Positions 53,601-61,916 of a stretch of 64,000 nucleotides of DNA are shown piece after piece; position 1 is the stretch's first letter; each line of letters begins with the position of its first letter. The notes under the pieces were generated by a model that made no database searches, was not told where the DNA came from, and saw only the letters and a program-made list of their open reading frames with translations. The DNA is from Streptomyces klenkii (GTDB taxonomy: Bacteria; Actinomycetota; Actinomycetes; Streptomycetales; Streptomycetaceae), in assembly GCF_003626645.1 (NCBI RefSeq), contig NZ_RBAM01000005.1:518378-582377 (forward strand). Direction: 5' to 3'. A program made the translations under genes and the position numbers.

Positions 53601-53840
53601 ATGGGCGTGTTTTCAAGGTTTCGCCGCAAGTCGTCCGAGGCGTCAACCGAAGAGGCGACAGCGACCACTCTGACGGCGGAATCGGCCGACGCCGCCGCGG
53701 AGGAGGCCGAGGCCGTCGCGTCGGAGGAGTCCGGCGAGGCCAGTGCCGAGGCTCAGGCCGCGGAGGGGGTCGAGATCCCCAAGCAGCAGTCGGCGGAGAA
53801 GGCCGTGGACAGCGAGGCCGGTGAGGGCGCCCGTAAGTAG
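53601..53840 (+). CDS. Small acidic Ala/Glu-rich protein
   Basis: This 79-residue protein starts MGVFSRFRRKSSE and is then almost wholly Ala, Glu and Ser (AEEAEAVASEESGEASAEAQ), so it is probably disordered or helical. TGGAG lies nine bases upstream of the ATG at 53601. It is 31 bases upstream of the antitoxin-like gene and likely in the same transcript. Function is unknown. Confidence 0.75.
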   Translation: MGVFSRFRRKSSEASTEEATATTLTAESADAAAEEAEAVASEESGEASAEAQAAEGVEIPKQQSAEKAVDSEAGEGARK

Positions 53841-53871
53841 CTCTTGAACCAGAAAGACGAGGGAAGGCGCC

Positions 53872-54123
53872 ATGGGCCTGCTGGACACTCTCAAGGCCAA
53901 GCTCGCTCCTGCGAAGGACAAGATCGGCGGCCTCGCGCAGCAGCACGGGGACAAGATCGAGCAGGGGCTGGAGAAGGCCGCCAAGGTGGTCGACGAGAAG
54001 ACCAAGGGCAAGTACAGCAGCCAGATCCGGACGGGCACCGGCAAGGCCAAGGACGCCATCGAGCGGCTCGCCGAGAAGGAGCACGGCAAGGAAGGCGGCT
54101 CCTCCGGCGGCCAGGCCTCCTGA
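53872..54123 (+). CDS. MT0933-like antitoxin protein
   Basis: This 83-residue protein (GLLDTLKAKLAPAKDKIGGL, then EQGLEKAAKVVDEKTKGKYS) matches the family of Lys/Ala-rich helical proteins named after the M. tuberculosis Rv0909 antitoxin. The usual toxin partner, a START-like protein of Rv0910 type, is not next to it. The upstream gene encodes an acidic protein. In many actinobacteria this family may have a role other than toxin neutralisation. Confidence 0.8.
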   Translation: MGLLDTLKAKLAPAKDKIGGLAQQHGDKIEQGLEKAAKVVDEKTKGKYSSQIRTGTGKAKDAIERLAEKEHGKEGGSSGGQAS

Positions 54124-54160
54124 GGGGCGCCGGGCGGTCCCGGCCCATTGACCTCGTCGG

Positions 54161-54196
54161 CGACGGGGCGCGGAGCACCGGCTCCGCGCCCCGTCG
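54161..54196 (+). terminator. Terminator after the antitoxin-like gene
   Basis: Perfect 16-base arms (54161-54176 and 54181-54196) with loop ACCG lie 37 bases past the stop at 54123. Confidence 0.85.
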
Positions 54197-54358
54197 CTGT
54201 GTCCGGGCTCGGCTCGCGGTCCCGGCAGGGTACGAGAACCTTTGAGGGGCTGTACGGGCCTCTCGCGGCCGTTCGGCCGCGCAAGGAAGGCCGGTGTCTG
54301 TTCCGGCGGCTAGCCCGTCAGGGGCGGCCTGAGGCCCTTCAGGAGAGCCGCGCCGGGT

Positions 54359-55069
54359 CTACGACCACGTCGCCACGAAGTAGCCCACCCCGTAGGGCGC
54401 CTCGTCGTACAGCAGCTGTCCCTTGAGTCCCGCGCCCTCGCCAGCCCCGGCGAGCACCTGCCACGGGGCGCGGCCCGCGGCCTTGAGCTCCTGGGCGAGT
54501 GCGGTGTCGAGCGCGGCCAGGGCCGCGGTGTCGGCGGCGCCCAGCGCCCGTGCCGCCTCCGCGTCGAAGTCCGCGGCGCGCTCGTCCAGGTAGCCCGGCG
54601 CCTTGAGCGTGCGGCAGGCGCTGCCGTCGCCCATCACCAGCAGGGCGGTCCGCCCGCCGGCTCCGGCCAGCTCGCGGCCGGTCGCGAGGCAGCGCTCGGA
54701 CTCCAGCGGCTCCCCGACGCCCAGGCCCTCGACGGGTGCGACCGCCCAGCGCGTACGGTCCAGCAGCCAGGCGGCGACCGCCAGGGACTGCGGGAGCTCC
54801 CGGTCGTCCGCGGGCGCGCCCTGCCCCAGGCGGACGTCGAGGTCCACGCCGAGGCCTCGGAACGAGCCGCGCGCGCCCTGCGGGTGCGGTCCCCGGCCGG
54901 CCAGGGGCGCGGGGCCGAGGACGACGAGGCGGTCGGGCCGGGCGGCGGCGAGGACGCCCACCGCGTCGAGGCACGCGGCCCGCAGGCCGTCCAGCTCGGG
55001 TGCGGCCCCGGCGGCGACCTCAGGGACGAGCAGCGGCGGGCAGGGGCATACGGCAGCGGCGACGAGCAT
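54359..55069 (-). CDS. Class III extradiol dioxygenase subunit B-like protein
   Basis: This 236-residue protein reads LVAAAVCPCPPLLVPEVAAG at the N-terminus, the pattern of LigB-like/MEMO-type proteins, and later GRTALLVMGDGSACRTLKAP and PGYLDERAADFDAEAARAL. Metal-binding histidines expected for a true dioxygenase are not obvious, so activity is doubtful. It lies between the antitoxin-like gene and miaB and is often found next to miaB in Streptomyces. Confidence 0.75.
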   Translation of the reverse strand: MLVAAAVCPCPPLLVPEVAAGAAPELDGLRAACLDAVGVLAAARPDRLVVLGPAPLAGRGPHPQGARGSFRGLGVDLDVRLGQGAPADDRELPQSLAVAAWLLDRTRWAVAPVEGLGVGEPLESERCLATGRELAGAGGRTALLVMGDGSACRTLKAPGYLDERAADFDAEAARALGAADTAALAALDTALAQELKAAGRAPWQVLAGAGEGAGLKGQLLYDEAPYGVGYFVATWS

Positions 55070-55109
55070 GGCGGGAACGATACGCCCGCCGTGCCGCCGC
55101 GCGCAGTCA

Positions 55110-55134
55110 CGGCCCGGGTGGTGGCCCCGGGCCG
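55110..55134 (-). terminator. Hairpin downstream of miaB
   Basis: A nine-base stem (CGGCCCGGG / CCCGGGCCG) with a seven-base loop lies about 28 bases past the miaB stop, before the dioxygenase-like gene. Confidence 0.5.
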
Positions 55135-55162
55135 CGGTGCTGCTGTTCTGCGATCGAGTGGG

Positions 55163-56704
55163 TCAGCCGCAGGTGTCGCCGCACCCGGTGGCGGCCGGGG
55201 CCGGGCTGGGCGCCGGAGCGCCGATGGTCGGGATGCCCAGCATCACGCCGGCCGGCTTGGCGGCGGCAGCGGCGTTGCGCTTCTCCCACGCATCGCCCGC
55301 GCGCGTACGGCGCACGGCCTTGGCGGTGCCCTCGGCGAGCAGGTGGTGCGGGGCGGCGTAGGTGATCTCGACGGTCACCACGTCGCCCGGGCGGACGTCC
55401 TCGTCCGGCTTGGTGAAGTGCACCAGGCGGTTGTCGGGGGCACGGCCCGAGAGGCGCTGCGTGGTGCCGTCCTTGCGGCCCTCGCCCTCGGCGACCATGA
55501 CGTCCAGGACGCGGCCGACCTGCTTCTTGTTCTCCTCCCAGGAGATCTCCTCCTGGAGGGCGACCAGGCGCTCGTAGCGCGCCTGCACGACCTCCTTGGG
55601 GATCTGCCCGTCCATGGTCGCCGCCGGGGTGCCGGGGCGCTTGGAGTACTGGAAGGTGAAGGCGTTCGCGAAGCGGGCCTCGCGCACCACGTGCATCGTC
55701 TGCTCGAAGTCCTCCTCGGTCTCGCCGGGGAAGCCCACGATGATGTCGGTGGAGATGGCGGCGTCCGGCATGGCGGCGCGCACCTTCTCGATGATGCCCA
55801 GGAAGCGCTCCTGGCGGTACGAGCGGCGCATCGCCTTAAGGACGGTGTCCGAGCCGGACTGGAGCGGCATGTGGAGCTGGTGCATCACGTTCGGCGTCTC
55901 GGCCATGGCGGCGATCACGTCGTCGGTGAAGTCGCGCGGGTGCGGCGAGGTGAAGCGGACCCGCTCCAGGCCCTCGATCTTCCCGCAGGCGCGCAGCAGC
56001 TTGGAGAACGCCTCGCGGTCGCCGATGTCGGAGCCGTAGGCGTTGACGTTCTGGCCGAGCAGGGTGATCTCGCTGACGCCCTCGGCGACGAGCGCCTCGA
56101 TCTCGGCGAGGATGTCGCCCGTGCGGCGGTCCTTCTCCTTGCCGCGCAGCGCCGGGACGATGCAGAACGTACAGGTGTTGTTGCAGCCGACGGAGATGGA
56201 CACCCACGCCGCGTAGGCGCTCTCGCGCCGCGTCGGCAGCGTCGAGGGGAAGGCCTCCAGGGACTCCGCGATCTCGACCTGGGCCTCTTCCTGGACGCGG
56301 GCGCGCTCCAGCAGCACCGGCAGTTTGCCGATGTTGTGCGTGCCGAAGACGACGTCGACCCAGGGGGCCCGCTTGACGATCGTGTCGCGGTCCTTCTGGG
56401 CGAGGCAGCCGCCGACGGCGATCTGCATGCCCGGCCGCTTCGTCTTCATGGGAGCCAGCCGGCCGAGGTTGCCGTAGAGCTTGTTGTCGGCGTTCTCCCG
56501 GACCGCGCAGGTGTTGAAGACGACGACGTCGGCGTCGCCCTCCTCGGCGCCCTCGGGGGCGCGGACGTAGCCCGCGTCCTCCAGCAGGCCGGACAGCCGC
56601 TCGGAGTCATGGACGTTCATCTGGCACCCGTAGGTGCGGACCTCGTAGCTTCGAGTAACGCCCACTTCGTCCACTGCTCCGGTCCGGTCACTGCTGCTGG
56701 TCAT
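55163..56704 (-). CDS. miaB: tRNA-2-methylthio-N6-dimethylallyladenosine synthase
   Basis: This 513-residue radical-SAM enzyme adds a methylthio group to the base modified by MiaA. The N-terminal cluster uses Cys27 (YGCQMN), the Cys in FNTCAVRENA and the one in GGCLAQ. The radical-SAM motif is GCNNTCTFCIVPALRGKE. A TRAM domain near the C-terminus (NRLVHFTKPDEDVRPGD) binds tRNA. The C-terminal tail ends TGCGDTCG and is not part of the usual enzyme. A GGAGG lies only one base from the ATG at 56704, so a nearby alternative start is possible. Confidence 0.95.
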   Translation of the reverse strand: MTSSSDRTGAVDEVGVTRSYEVRTYGCQMNVHDSERLSGLLEDAGYVRAPEGAEEGDADVVVFNTCAVRENADNKLYGNLGRLAPMKTKRPGMQIAVGGCLAQKDRDTIVKRAPWVDVVFGTHNIGKLPVLLERARVQEEAQVEIAESLEAFPSTLPTRRESAYAAWVSISVGCNNTCTFCIVPALRGKEKDRRTGDILAEIEALVAEGVSEITLLGQNVNAYGSDIGDREAFSKLLRACGKIEGLERVRFTSPHPRDFTDDVIAAMAETPNVMHQLHMPLQSGSDTVLKAMRRSYRQERFLGIIEKVRAAMPDAAISTDIIVGFPGETEEDFEQTMHVVREARFANAFTFQYSKRPGTPAATMDGQIPKEVVQARYERLVALQEEISWEENKKQVGRVLDVMVAEGEGRKDGTTQRLSGRAPDNRLVHFTKPDEDVRPGDVVTVEITYAAPHHLLAEGTAKAVRRTRAGDAWEKRNAAAAAKPAGVMLGIPTIGAPAPSPAPAATGCGDTCG

Positions 56705-56823
56705 TCCTCCAGGGTAAGGGGGACCGGGGGAAGGACCTGCCGGGGCCTCGGGCCGGGTCAGGGAGGTCGACCCCAGGGAGATCGTCGTCGAGGACGCCGG
56801 TCTTCGCGATTTCGCGGCTTCCC

Positions 56824-57171
56824 CTATGTCGTCAGCGCGAAGATCGCAGCGAAGAGACCTATCGACAGCAAGGCCACAAGCAGGCACACGGCCAGCATGA
56901 GCCAGCCGGCTATCAGCCCCGCCAGTGCAATCCAGCGGCCTTCCCCGCCCAGGCGGCGAGCTCTCCACCGGCCCACGTGTCCTGTGATGACGGCCCCGAG
57001 CGCACACACGAGGGAGAACGGAATGAACAGGTGAGGGAAGAGGTACCAGCTGCCCACAGCGGCCACGCTCGCGAAAGCACAGATCGCACTGAGCCCGGCT
57101 GCCTGGTTTCGGTTTCCGTCCTGCTGCCCCGCTCCCTCGGACACCGGCCGGACACTTTCACCCCTGCTCAT
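56824..57171 (-). CDS. DUF4190-like small membrane protein
   Basis: This 115-residue protein has a short hydrophilic N-terminus, then two to three hydrophobic stretches (LFPHLFIPFSLVCALGAVIT and IALAGLIAGWLMLAVCLLV), and WRARR between them. The topology and the GHVGRWRARRLGGEGRW loop match DUF4190 proteins. It lies upstream of the FG-GAP genes and downstream of miaB. Function is unknown. Confidence 0.75.
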   Translation of the reverse strand: MSRGESVRPVSEGAGQQDGNRNQAAGLSAICAFASVAAVGSWYLFPHLFIPFSLVCALGAVITGHVGRWRARRLGGEGRWIALAGLIAGWLMLAVCLLVALLSIGLFAAIFALTT

Positions 57172-57269
57172 CCCATCCCCTGACTGTGACACCACCGGAA
57201 AATCCGGATGCTACCCGTCCGTCTTCTGCGCCCCCCGGAGCGAGGGAACGTCTGCACAGTCGATGAGGC

Positions 57270-57305
57270 GCTGCGGCCCCGCCGGATCTCCGGCGGGGCC
57301 GCAGC
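57270..57305 (-). terminator. Terminator after the amidase/FG-GAP gene
   Basis: A 15-base perfect stem (GCTGCGGCCCCGCCG and its complement) begins 12 bases past the stop codon at 57317. Confidence 0.85.
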
Positions 57306-57316
57306 CGCTCCCCGGC

Positions 57317-59434
57317 TCAGCCGAGGTCGCTGCGGTACCAGTTCCAGCTGGTGGAGTTCTTGTTGTCCCAGACCCTCACCGGCCGGGAGATCGCGTCGTC
57401 ACGACCGTCGAAGGTGTGCAGTGCCACCTCGTTCTTCCCGTCCTTGTCCTGACCGTTGTTGTAGAGGACGCCCAGGTCGGCCTTGCCGTCGCCGTTGAAG
57501 TCACCGGCTACGAGCTTGCTGCGGTCGGCATTCCAGCTGCCGGTGGTGGTGTCGTTGTTGTCCCATGCCCGCTTGGGAGCGTTGATGCCGTCGGCCCGGC
57601 CGTAAGCGATGTGGAAAGCCGTACGGAAGTCACCGGTCTTGTCCCTGCCCTCGTCATAGAGAATGCCGAGGTCGGCCTTGCCATCACCGTTGAAGTCGCC
57701 CGCGACGGGCTTACTGCGCTCCCAGGTCCAGCTACCGGTGGTGCGGTCATTGTTGTCCCAGACCCGCTTCGGCCGGGTGATCGCGTCAGCGGTGCCGTAT
57801 CCGATGTGGAAGGCGGTACGGAAATCGCCCGTGTTGTCCTTACCCTCGTCGTAAAGGATGCCGAGATCGGCCTTTCCGTCACCGTTGAAGTCACCGGCTA
57901 CGGGCTTGCTGCGCTCCCAGTTCCAGCTGCCGGTCGTCCGGTCATTGTTGTCCCAGACCCGCTTCGGGCCCCGGATCCCGCCGTCGTACGAGTACAGAAT
58001 GTGGAAGGCCGTGTGGTTCATGTTGTCGTCGCCCTGGCCCTCGTTGTAGAGGATGCCGACGTCCGCCTTGCCGTCGCCGTTGAAGTCGCCGGCGACCGGC
58101 TTGCTGCGCTCCCAGGTCCAGCTGCCCGTGGTCCGGTCGTTGTTGTCCCAGACCTTGGCCGGCGCCTTGAACGACTTGCCGTCGCTGATGAACTCGTACA
58201 GCGAGGTGCGGAAGTCGCCGGTTTCGTCCCGTCCGTCGTTGTACAGGACCGCGACGTCCGTCTTCCCGTCGCCGTTGAAGTCCCCGACGGTCATCTTGCT
58301 GCGGTCGGCGTTCCAGCTTCCGACGTCGGAGGCTTCGTTGTCCCACGCCTTGATGGGCGCGTCGAAGCCGTGGCCGTTGCTGGTGAACTTGTACAGCGTG
58401 GTCATGTTCTTGCCCGCGCTGGACCTGCCATTGTTGTAGAGGACGGCAATATCGGCCTTGCCGTCGCCGTCGAAGTCGCCGGTGGTGGTGCTGGGGACCG
58501 CCTTGTTGGCGACGAAGAAGCCGGAGGGGGCGGACATCGGGCCGTCCTTGCCGGCAGCGTTCTTGGCCCGGACCGTCAGCGTGTGGGGGCCGTCCGACAG
58601 CTCGGTGGTGTCCAGCGACGCGGAGTACTGGGTGCCGGGGCTGGCGACGGACTCCATCAGCCGGCCGTCGACGTAGAACTCCACGCCTGTGGGGGTGCCG
58701 ACATTCTCGGACACCGAGGCGGTGAGGGAGACCTGGCCGCTCAGGATCGCCTGGTCCGCCGGACCGGTCACGCCGGCTACGGCGGGACTGGCACTGGTGT
58801 CCTCGGCTCCCGGCTCGGGAGTGACGGGGCCGTCGACTATGTTGTCGTAGCGGTAGGCCCGGTAGCCATCGGTGGGGTGGCCCGAGAGCCAGGAGTCGTT
58901 GAAGTTCCCCACATAGCGCTGAGTGACCACTCTGCGCCCGCTCTCGGAGTAGTAATAGAACGTCTGGGCCGACTTGTTGATCCAGCCGGCAAAGATGATG
59001 ACGTGGCTCTGCGAGTTGTTGAGGATGTCGCCGGGCTTCAGGTCGGACGTGCTGATCCGGGTCGTGACGTCGCGCAGGGACCAGGTGGTACGGCTCTGGT
59101 TGAGCATCCAGGCCATGGAGACATAGCCCGAGCAGTCCTGGCGGTACCAGCCGCCCGTCGCCTCGTCCTTGTACCAGCTGTAGGGCGAGCTGAGCCCGTT
59201 CTCGCTGTACGGAACTCTGTTGGTGGCCCAGTCTCTCGCCCGGTCCAGCACCTGTTGCCGCGTGACGCGGCTTCCTGCGGCGGCACCGTGTCCGAGAGTG
59301 CCGGTCGAGACCACCGGCATCCCGTCGGACTGCCGGGACTCGGCCTGTGCCGTCCCGGTGGCCAGGGCGGCCGACGCTATCGCGGTCACGAGGAGCAGGG
59401 ACGCGCCACGGCGGGCGGATTGCTTCAGAAGCAT
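57317..59434 (-). CDS. Secreted amidase-type Cys hydrolase with Ig-like domain and FG-GAP repeats
   Basis: This 705-residue secreted protein has a signal peptide (LLLVTAIASAALATGTAQA). An amidase-type (NlpC/P60-like) domain spans about residues 50-205, with Cys101 in RQDCSGYVSMAW and His144 in SQSHVIIFAGW, so peptide-bond cleavage in the cell wall is likely. An Ig-like domain follows at about 225-310, with FYVDGRLMESVASPG. Six FG-GAP/VCBS repeats then start with GDFDGDGKADIAVLYNNG, each with a calcium-binding DxDGDGxxD loop. It is the tandem paralogue of the Rpf-like gene at 59731-61587. Confidence 0.9.
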   Translation of the reverse strand: MLLKQSARRGASLLLVTAIASAALATGTAQAESRQSDGMPVVSTGTLGHGAAAGSRVTRQQVLDRARDWATNRVPYSENGLSSPYSWYKDEATGGWYRQDCSGYVSMAWMLNQSRTTWSLRDVTTRISTSDLKPGDILNNSQSHVIIFAGWINKSAQTFYYYSESGRRVVTQRYVGNFNDSWLSGHPTDGYRAYRYDNIVDGPVTPEPGAEDTSASPAVAGVTGPADQAILSGQVSLTASVSENVGTPTGVEFYVDGRLMESVASPGTQYSASLDTTELSDGPHTLTVRAKNAAGKDGPMSAPSGFFVANKAVPSTTTGDFDGDGKADIAVLYNNGRSSAGKNMTTLYKFTSNGHGFDAPIKAWDNEASDVGSWNADRSKMTVGDFNGDGKTDVAVLYNDGRDETGDFRTSLYEFISDGKSFKAPAKVWDNNDRTTGSWTWERSKPVAGDFNGDGKADVGILYNEGQGDDNMNHTAFHILYSYDGGIRGPKRVWDNNDRTTGSWNWERSKPVAGDFNGDGKADLGILYDEGKDNTGDFRTAFHIGYGTADAITRPKRVWDNNDRTTGSWTWERSKPVAGDFNGDGKADLGILYDEGRDKTGDFRTAFHIAYGRADGINAPKRAWDNNDTTTGSWNADRSKLVAGDFNGDGKADLGVLYNNGQDKDGKNEVALHTFDGRDDAISRPVRVWDNKNSTSWNWYRSDLG
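57531..57920. repeat. 390-bp near-identical repeat, copy 1
   Basis: This block within the FG-GAP region of the amidase gene matches 59945-60334 without insertions or deletions and with only scattered differences. It encodes FG-GAP repeats with the AFHIAYGRADGINAPKRAWD sequence found in both proteins. Confidence 0.9.
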
Positions 59435-59488
59435 GGGTGTCTCCAGACACGTCGAAGAGCCGAAGAAAGGAACAGCGCAGGTGAGGGG

Positions 59489-59511
59489 AAGCCCCCGCAG
59501 AGAGGGGGCTT
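59489..59511 (-). promoter_or_regulatory. Hairpin at the end of the leader ORF, possible attenuator
   Basis: Eight-base perfect arms (AAGCCCCC / GGGGGCTT) with a seven-base loop lie in the 5' region of the amidase gene. The hairpin overlaps the stop codon of a 21-codon upstream ORF. There is no U-tract, so termination would need assistance. Confidence 0.5.
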
Positions 59512-59575
59512 ACGCGGCCGCACGGGCGGTGCAGTGTCGCGCGGTGAGTGCCTGCATTACCTTGACGAAACGCAT
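59510..59575 (-). CDS. Possible 21-codon leader peptide of the amidase gene
   Basis: An ATG at 59575 opens a 21-codon frame, MRFVKVMQALTARHCTARAA plus a final Ala, ending in TAA within a hairpin. It lies in a sequence conserved upstream of both FG-GAP genes. In the second copy the ATG is ACG and the frame has no stop, so it may be a by-product of a conserved nucleotide element rather than a translated peptide. Confidence 0.35.
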   Translation of the reverse strand: MRFVKVMQALTARHCTARAAA

Positions 59576-59599
59576 CGCGAAGTTGTGACCGCGGAGACG
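59550..59599 (-). promoter_or_regulatory. Conserved upstream element, copy 1
   Basis: This 50-base segment upstream of the amidase gene matches 61701-61750 upstream of the Rpf-like gene. The last 37 bases are identical at 35 positions, and a GCCTGCA block six bases from it matches too. Weaker similarity continues about 30 bases further. The core on the minus strand is CCGCGGTCACAACTTCGCGA. It is probably a shared promoter or RNA leader. Confidence 0.7.
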
Positions 59600-59624
59600 A
59601 AATTGATCTGGGTTGGTCTGGAAA

Positions 59625-59670
59625 AACCGAAGCCCCCGCCGTGCGGTTAGCGCGGCTTGGGGCTTCGGTT
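59625..59670 (-). terminator. Terminator after the Rpf/FG-GAP gene
   Basis: A 12-base perfect stem (AACCGAAGCCCC / GGGGCTTCGGTT) with a 22-base loop lies about 60 bases past the stop at 59731 and before the leader of the amidase gene. Confidence 0.75.
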
Positions 59671-59730
59671 GGCGCACAAACGCCGGACGACAGGTGTTAC
59701 GCGGTCGCATCGTCCGCCGCCTGCGCCATG

Positions 59731-61587
59731 TCAGGCCAGGTCGCTGCGGTACCACCGCCAGGAGCTGAACGTACGGCTGCCCCACGACTCGACCGGCGGG
59801 GAGACCGCTTGGGCACGGCCGGCGAAGGTGAACAGCTTGACTTCGCCCTTACCGTCGGGGTTCTCGCCGCTGTTGTAGAGGACACCCAGGTCCGCCTTGC
59901 CATCACCGTCGAAGTCACCAGCGGTCAGTTTGGCGGAGTCGGCGTTCCAGCTGCCGGTGGTGGTGTCGTTGTTGTCCCATGCCCGCTTGGGAGCATTGAT
60001 GCCGTCGGCCCGGCCGTAGGCGATGTGGAAGGCAGTACGGAAGTCGCCGGTCTTGTCCTTACCCTCGTCATAGAGGATGCCGAGGTCGGCCTTGCCGTCA
60101 CCGTTGAAGTCACCGGCTACGGGCTTGCTGCGCTCCCAGGTCCAGCTGCCGGTCGTCCGGTCGTTGTTGTCCCAGACCCGCTTCGGCCGGGTGATCGCGT
60201 CAGCGGTGCCGTAGCCGATGTGGAAGGCGGTACGGAAATCGCCCGTGTTGTCCTTACCCTCGTCGTAAAGGATGCCGAGATCGGCCTTGCCATCGCCGTT
60301 GAAGTCGCCCGCGACAGGCTTGCTGCGCTCCCAGCTCCAAGACCCGGTGGTGCGGTCGTTGTTGTCCCACGCCCGCTTCGGCTCCCGGACCCCCTTGGCC
60401 GTTGCGTAGGCGATGTGGAAGGCGGTGCGGAAATCGCCGGTGTCGTCCTTGCCTTCGTTGTACAGGATGCCGACGTCGGCCTTGCCATCGCCGTTGAAGT
60501 CACCGGCAACCGGCTTGGACCGCCTCCAGTCCCAGGACTGGGTGCTCCTCCACTGCTTCACCGGCTTGTCGAAGCCGGAGCCGTTGCTGGTGAAGGTCCA
60601 CAGGGCGGTGCGGTTGTACTTGGCTTCGTCCTGGCCCTCGTTGTAGAGGACGCCGATGTCGGTTCTGCCGTCGCCGTTGAAGTCTCCGGCGGTCACCTTG
60701 GAGTTGGCCCAGTCCCACGAGCCGGTCCCGGCCTCGAGGTTGTCCCACACCTTCACCGGCGTGGCGAACGTGCCCCGGCCCGTGCTCAGCAGCGTCCACA
60801 GCGCGGTGTGATTGTCCTTGCCCTCCCGGTCGTAGCCGTAGAGGATCGCGATGTCGGCCTTGCCGTCGCCGTTGAAGTCACCGGTGGCCTGCCCCGCTGT
60901 GCCCCGGTTGGCGACGAAGAAGGAGACGCCCGAGGATGTCGGCCCGGTCTGGCCGGCGTCGTTGACCGCGCGGGCGGTCACGGTGTGCGGCCCTTCCGCC
61001 AGGGTCGTGGTGTCCAGGCTCAGGCTGAACGAGGGCCCGGACCCGGAAGCCGTACCGACGGCGTCGCCGTCCACCAGGAAGGTCGTCCCGGCCGGCTTCC
61101 CTTCCTCCTCGGTCACGGACGCGGACAGCGTGACCGTACCGCTCAGGACGCCACGGTCCTCCGGGCCCGTGACACGGGCGACGGGCGGGGTGGAGCGCGG
61201 GTACGGGTCGACGCCATCGTTGACCAGGCCCTCCCGTCGAGCGCAGCTGCCCCACTGGCTCGCCCCGGAACCCCGGAGGATTCTTTCCGCGACGGTGATC
61301 TGCTCCTTTTTGGACGCCTTGTGCGGATACTCGGCGAACTCCCGCCCGTTGTAGGCGTCCCAGGTGGGCTTCATGATCTGGAGGCCGCCGTAGTAGGGGC
61401 CGTCGGGGTTGATGACGGTCCAGTCGCCCGTGCTCTCGCACTGGGCCATCCGCTCCCACATCGCCAGGGAGGCGGCGGAGGCGGGAGGGGCTGAGGCGAG
61501 AAGCGCGGCGGGGGCGAGGCAGGAGACGAGGGCAGCCGTAAGAGCGAGACGCACGGCGCCGCGGGGTCTTTTGCGGTGATGAAGCAT
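59731..61587 (-). CDS. Secreted Rpf-like transglycosylase with Ig-like domain and FG-GAP repeats
   Basis: This 618-residue secreted protein has a signal peptide ending near ASA at residue 38. A resuscitation-promoting-factor-like lysozyme domain spans about residues 41-120, with catalytic Glu51 in MAQCESTGDW, then PYYGGLQIMKPTWDAYNG and a partner Cys in WGSCARR. An Ig-like domain at about 130-220 and six FG-GAP repeats follow (GDFNGDGKADIAILYGYD first). The FG-GAP region is nearly the same as in the neighbouring amidase. It probably cuts peptidoglycan glycan strands, with the repeats for binding or for calcium-stabilised structure. Confidence 0.9.
   Translation of the reverse strand: MLHHRKRPRGAVRLALTAALVSCLAPAALLASAPPASAASLAMWERMAQCESTGDWTVINPDGPYYGGLQIMKPTWDAYNGREFAEYPHKASKKEQITVAERILRGSGASQWGSCARREGLVNDGVDPYPRSTPPVARVTGPEDRGVLSGTVTLSASVTEEEGKPAGTTFLVDGDAVGTASGSGPSFSLSLDTTTLAEGPHTVTARAVNDAGQTGPTSSGVSFFVANRGTAGQATGDFNGDGKADIAILYGYDREGKDNHTALWTLLSTGRGTFATPVKVWDNLEAGTGSWDWANSKVTAGDFNGDGRTDIGVLYNEGQDEAKYNRTALWTFTSNGSGFDKPVKQWRSTQSWDWRRSKPVAGDFNGDGKADVGILYNEGKDDTGDFRTAFHIAYATAKGVREPKRAWDNNDRTTGSWSWERSKPVAGDFNGDGKADLGILYDEGKDNTGDFRTAFHIGYGTADAITRPKRVWDNNDRTTGSWTWERSKPVAGDFNGDGKADLGILYDEGKDKTGDFRTAFHIAYGRADGINAPKRAWDNNDTTTGSWNADSAKLTAGDFDGDGKADLGVLYNSGENPDGKGEVKLFTFAGRAQAVSPPVESWGSRTFSSWRWYRSDLA
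59945..60334. repeat. 390-bp near-identical repeat, copy 2
   Basis: Within the FG-GAP region of the Rpf-like gene; partner of 57531-57920. The low divergence, including at silent positions, suggests recent duplication or gene conversion. Confidence 0.9.
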
Positions 61588-61916
61588 GGATGTCTCCAGA
61601 CGCGTCGCAGCAAGGAAGGGTGATGGTGACGGGGAACCTCGCAGGCGGGAGGGCGTACGGCGACCGCACGAGCGGTGCGGTGCCGTGCCGCATGGTCAAT
61701 GCCTGCACATCACTGACGAATCGCGTCGCGAAGTTGTGACCGCGGAGACGTAGCGAGGGCCCTGACACGTGGGACGGCGCGTGCCAAGGCTCGGCGGTCA
61801 GCCCGGTGTGCTTCCTCCGGCGGTTTGGTGGGCTGCTGCCCCCGGCGTCGCGTACCGGTGTGAACCGTTATGCCGTTCCTCTCCCGTAGGCCGCCGGGGC
61901 CTGGCAGGATCCGGCC
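61588..61916. promoter_or_regulatory. Divergent spacer, Rpf-like gene / TAXI protein gene
   Basis: This 329-base spacer has no gene I can support. It contains the second copy of the conserved upstream element (61701-61750) on the Rpf-gene side and the TAXI gene promoter region. Confidence 0.6.
61701..61750 (-). promoter_or_regulatory. Conserved upstream element, copy 2
   Basis: The partner of 59550-59599, placed 114 bases upstream of the Rpf-like start. Copy 1 sits 116 bases upstream of the amidase start, so spacing to the gene is conserved too. Confidence 0.7.

Noticed and set aside
59435..59620. c-di-AMP (ydaO) riboswitch upstream of the amidase and Rpf-like genes
   Set aside because: I could not match the conserved ydaO core in the leader. 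The shared element is reported without naming a riboswitch class; a covariance-model search would decide.
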